Source: Paracoccaceae bacterium (GTDB lineage Bacteria > Pseudomonadota > Alphaproteobacteria > Rhizobiales > Stappiaceae). Taken from it: a DNA stretch of 41,468 nucleotides. The translations under genes were made by a program, and so were the position numbers. The stretch's first letter is position 1. Each line of letters starts with the position of its first letter. The stretch spans positions 1-41,468 of the forward strand of contig JABXHV010000073.1 of the NCBI GenBank assembly GCA_013373445.1, in the 5' to 3' direction. Shown here in pieces: positions 39,898 to 41,468 of this stretch. The notes under the pieces are model-generated. The model had not been told where the DNA came from, made no database searches, and worked only from the letters and a program-made list of their open reading frames with translations.

Positions 39898-41468
39898 CAC
39901 TCAATCAAATCAAGCGGTGATTTATCGCCGCGTTTCCAGCGCTAAGCAAACCAAGGTTGGCGATGGTCTCAACTCACAAGAAACCCGCTGCCGCGACTTC
40001 GCGCGGCTCAAGGGCTATCAGGTGATTGGCGTGTTCAGCGACGATATGTCAGGCAGCACGAAACAGCGCCCCGGTATGGAAACAATGCTTTCCTTCGTAA
40101 GAAAGCAGAAAGCTAAAGGCACTCGCATTCTCATTGATGATGTCTCGCGGCTTGCGCGCGGTCTGGATGCGCATCTGGAACTGCGCAGAAGCATCTCCGA
40201 AGCTGGCGGCGTTTTAGAATCTCCCTCTATCGAATTTGGAGAAGACTCAGATTCAATCCTGGTCGAGAATCTGCTCGCCAGTGTCTCGCAGCATCAACGC
40301 CAGAAGAACGGCGAGCAAACGAAGAACCGAATGAAGGCCCGCATCCAGAATGGCTATTGGGTCTTTCAAGCACCTGCGGGTTACAAATATGAGCGCGTCT
40401 CTGGACGCGGTAATATGATTGTTCGCGACGAACCCCTCGCCTCTGTTATTCAAGAAGCTCTGGAAGGCTATGCCTCAGGCCGCTTTAACAGTCAGGCCGA
40501 CGTTCAGCGTTTTTTGCAAGACAATCCTCTTTTCCCAAAAGATAGGCGCGGAGAGGTTCGTCATCAGCGCGTTTCTGTGCTGCTGAATCAGGCCGCGTAT
40601 GCCGGATATGTCGAAGCGCCGAATTGGGGCGTTGAAATGCGCGTTGGTCAGCATGAACCAATTATTTCTTCGCAAACCTATAAGCGCATTCAAGAGCGCC
40701 TCAAGGGCGGCTTCTACGCGCCGCGTCAATCCGATTTGAAAGAGGACTTCCCGCTGCGCGGTCATGTCGTCTGTAGCGACTGCGGAACGCCTTTGACGGC
40801 CTGCTGGTCGAAAGGCTCCAATAAAAAATATCCGTACTATCTCTGCCCGAAGCGCGGCTGCGATAGCTACGGTAAATCAATCCGCCGCGATAAGATCGAA
40901 GGTGAATTTGAGGCTTTGATCGGTCAAGCGACGCCAAGCGATGCCCTCTTTAAAGTGGGCAAGTCCATGTTCAAGGAACTCTGGGAGTACCAGGGCGCAC
41001 AGGCAGAGACCAATGCGAAGGCGATGAGCGCGAAGCTCGTTAAAATCGAAGGCAAGCTTTCCAAGCTGCTTGACCACATTCTCGACGCTTCCGTGCCGAG
41101 CGTCATCAAAGCCTATGAGGACAAGGTTCGCCAGCTGGAATTGGAGAAGCAATCTCTCAAGGAAAAGATGGCTTTGAACGCCAAGCCAGCGAGCACCTTT
41201 GACGAGTCACTTAGAACGGCTTTCGAATTTCTGAAAAACCCTTTGATTCTCTGGCGTTCAGAGAGAATCGAAGACCGTCAGATGCTGCTAAAACTCACCT
41301 TCAGCAAGCGGCTAGCATACTCTCGCAAAGAGGGATTTAGAACGGCAAATTTTAGTTTACCCTTCAAGGTCTTAGGTCAATTTTTGGGCTGTGAAAGCAA
41401 AATGGCGCACCCGACAGGATTCGAACCTGTGGCCTCTGCCTTCGGAGGGCAGCGCTCTATCCAGCTGA
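39884..41468 (+). CDS. Large serine recombinase / integrase, open to the window edge
   Basis: The frame has no stop before the window ends (at least 528 codons). GGGAGGA precedes ATG 39884; a second in-frame ATG is at 39890. The N-terminal resolvase domain has VIYRRVSSAKQ with catalytic Ser18, the LNSQETRCRDFARLKGY helix and ILIDDVSRLARG. It is followed by a recombinase domain (APAGYKYERV, VLLNQAAYAGYVEAPNWG), a zinc ribbon (CSDCG, then CPKRGC) and a C-terminal coiled coil. It would integrate and excise the element. After about 506 codons the frame enters the antisense strand of the tRNA-Arg gene and continues (AHPTGFEPVASAFGGQRSIQ). The natural stop is not visible. Confidence 0.9.
   Translation, partial: MAMSDTQSNQAVIYRRVSSAKQTKVGDGLNSQETRCRDFARLKGYQVIGVFSDDMSGSTKQRPGMETMLSFVRKQKAKGTRILIDDVSRLARGLDAHLELRRSISEAGGVLESPSIEFGEDSDSILVENLLASVSQHQRQKNGEQTKNRMKARIQNGYWVFQAPAGYKYERVSGRGNMIVRDEPLASVIQEALEGYASGRFNSQADVQRFLQDNPLFPKDRRGEVRHQRVSVLLNQAAYAGYVEAPNWGVEMRVGQHEPIISSQTYKRIQERLKGGFYAPRQSDLKEDFPLRGHVVCSDCGTPLTACWSKGSNKKYPYYLCPKRGCDSYGKSIRRDKIEGEFEALIGQATPSDALFKVGKSMFKELWEYQGAQAETNAKAMSAKLVKIEGKLSKLLDHILDASVPSVIKAYEDKVRQLELEKQSLKEKMALNAKPASTFDESLRTAFEFLKNPLILWRSERIEDRQMLLKLTFSKRLAYSRKEGFRTANFSLPFKVLGQFLGCESKMAHPTGFEPVASAFGGQRSIQL
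41403..41468 (-). tRNA. tRNA-Arg (CCG anticodon), partial at its 5' end
   Basis: The minus strand gives the last 66 nt of a tRNA. The D-arm begins TCAGCTGGATAGAGC. The anticodon stem CTGCC/GGCAG holds the loop CTCCGAA with anticodon CCG (plus-strand 41443-41445). The T-arm is ACAGG-TTCGAAT-CCTGT, and the 3' acceptor strand CGGGTGC is followed by G and an encoded CCA. The first 11 nt lie beyond the window. Its 3' end directly adjoins the serine recombinase and is the likely attachment site. Confidence 0.95.

Larger units (their letters stand above)
28389..41402. mobile_element. Integrative mobilizable element beside tRNA-Arg (left end approximate)
   Basis: The segment holds MobC, a relaxase, a coupling protein, two candidate defence modules, a ribbon-helix-helix protein and a large serine recombinase that abuts the 3' end of a tRNA-Arg gene. 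It has no type IV secretion channel genes, so it would need a helper to transfer. The right end is placed at the tRNA 3' end (41402/41403). The left end is placed only between the EamA gene and mobC; no long copy of the tRNA end is visible there. Confidence 0.75.

Noticed and set aside
41402-41468. A protein segment beginning MAHPTGFEPV as a real domain
   Set aside because: This is the antisense of a tRNA-Arg gene; it is only the run-on of the recombinase frame.
39893-41468. Tyrosine integrase expected at a tRNA attachment site
   Set aside because: The protein has the resolvase-type RVS motif, recombinase domain and zinc ribbon of large serine recombinases; no tyrosine recombinase motifs were seen.

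Overview
The window looks like a chromosomal segment of a marine-type alphaproteobacterium, most like Roseibium/Labrenzia or a related Rhizobiales/Rhodobacterales lineage. I infer this from the MmcB DNA-repair family protein, the xylose ABC operon under a ROK regulator, the otsB-GH15-otsA block, the GcdH/LysR pair and the GC-rich codon use. No species marker is present, so this is an inference. All names come from reading motifs by eye; no database search was run.

Bases 1-28.3 kb are core or metabolic DNA. A substrate-binding protein ends at 194 and is followed by a terminator. Three minus-strand genes, a ROK repressor, a di-heme oxidoreductase and an FG-GAP/ASPIC-UnbV secreted protein, are joined by two 4-nt ATGA overlaps. 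Divergent from them is xylF-xylH-xylG-xylB (D-xylose uptake and xylulokinase, with no xylA beside them). Then come otsB-GH15-otsA (trehalose synthesis with a GH15 hydrolase), mmcB, a small secreted protein, an alpha/beta-hydrolase-like protein, a DedA-PAP2-LssY fusion membrane protein, a class V aminotransferase, an N-formylglutamate amidohydrolase-like enzyme, a DAO-type flavoenzyme, glutaryl-CoA dehydrogenase with its divergent LysR regulator, three glycosyltransferases and an EamA transporter.

From about 28.4 kb to 41.4 kb lies an integrative mobilizable element next to a tRNA-Arg(CCG) gene. Its left part is a mobilization cassette: MobC, an HUH relaxase, a small membrane protein, a 76-aa protein and a soluble VirD4/TraG-like coupling protein. 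The cargo is two candidate defence modules. Module A (plus strand) is an Mrr-like PD-(D/E)XK nuclease, a protein with a HEPN-type R-x4-H motif, and a 43-aa ORF. Module B (minus strand) is a PHP plus SMC/ABC-type ATPase protein of 996 aa followed by a small protein that may have an ADP-ribosyltransferase-like fold. Upstream of module B are 448 bp without a convincing gene but with strong hairpins. The right end has a ribbon-helix-helix protein, a divergent control region dense in palindromes, a small acidic protein and a large serine recombinase. The recombinase reading frame stays open through the antisense strand of the tRNA and off the window edge.

The observations most worth following are module B with its structured leader, module A, the mobC leader hairpin that pairs with its own ribosome binding site, the coupling protein with no membrane domain and an altered Walker B, and the recombinase frame that runs into the attachment site.
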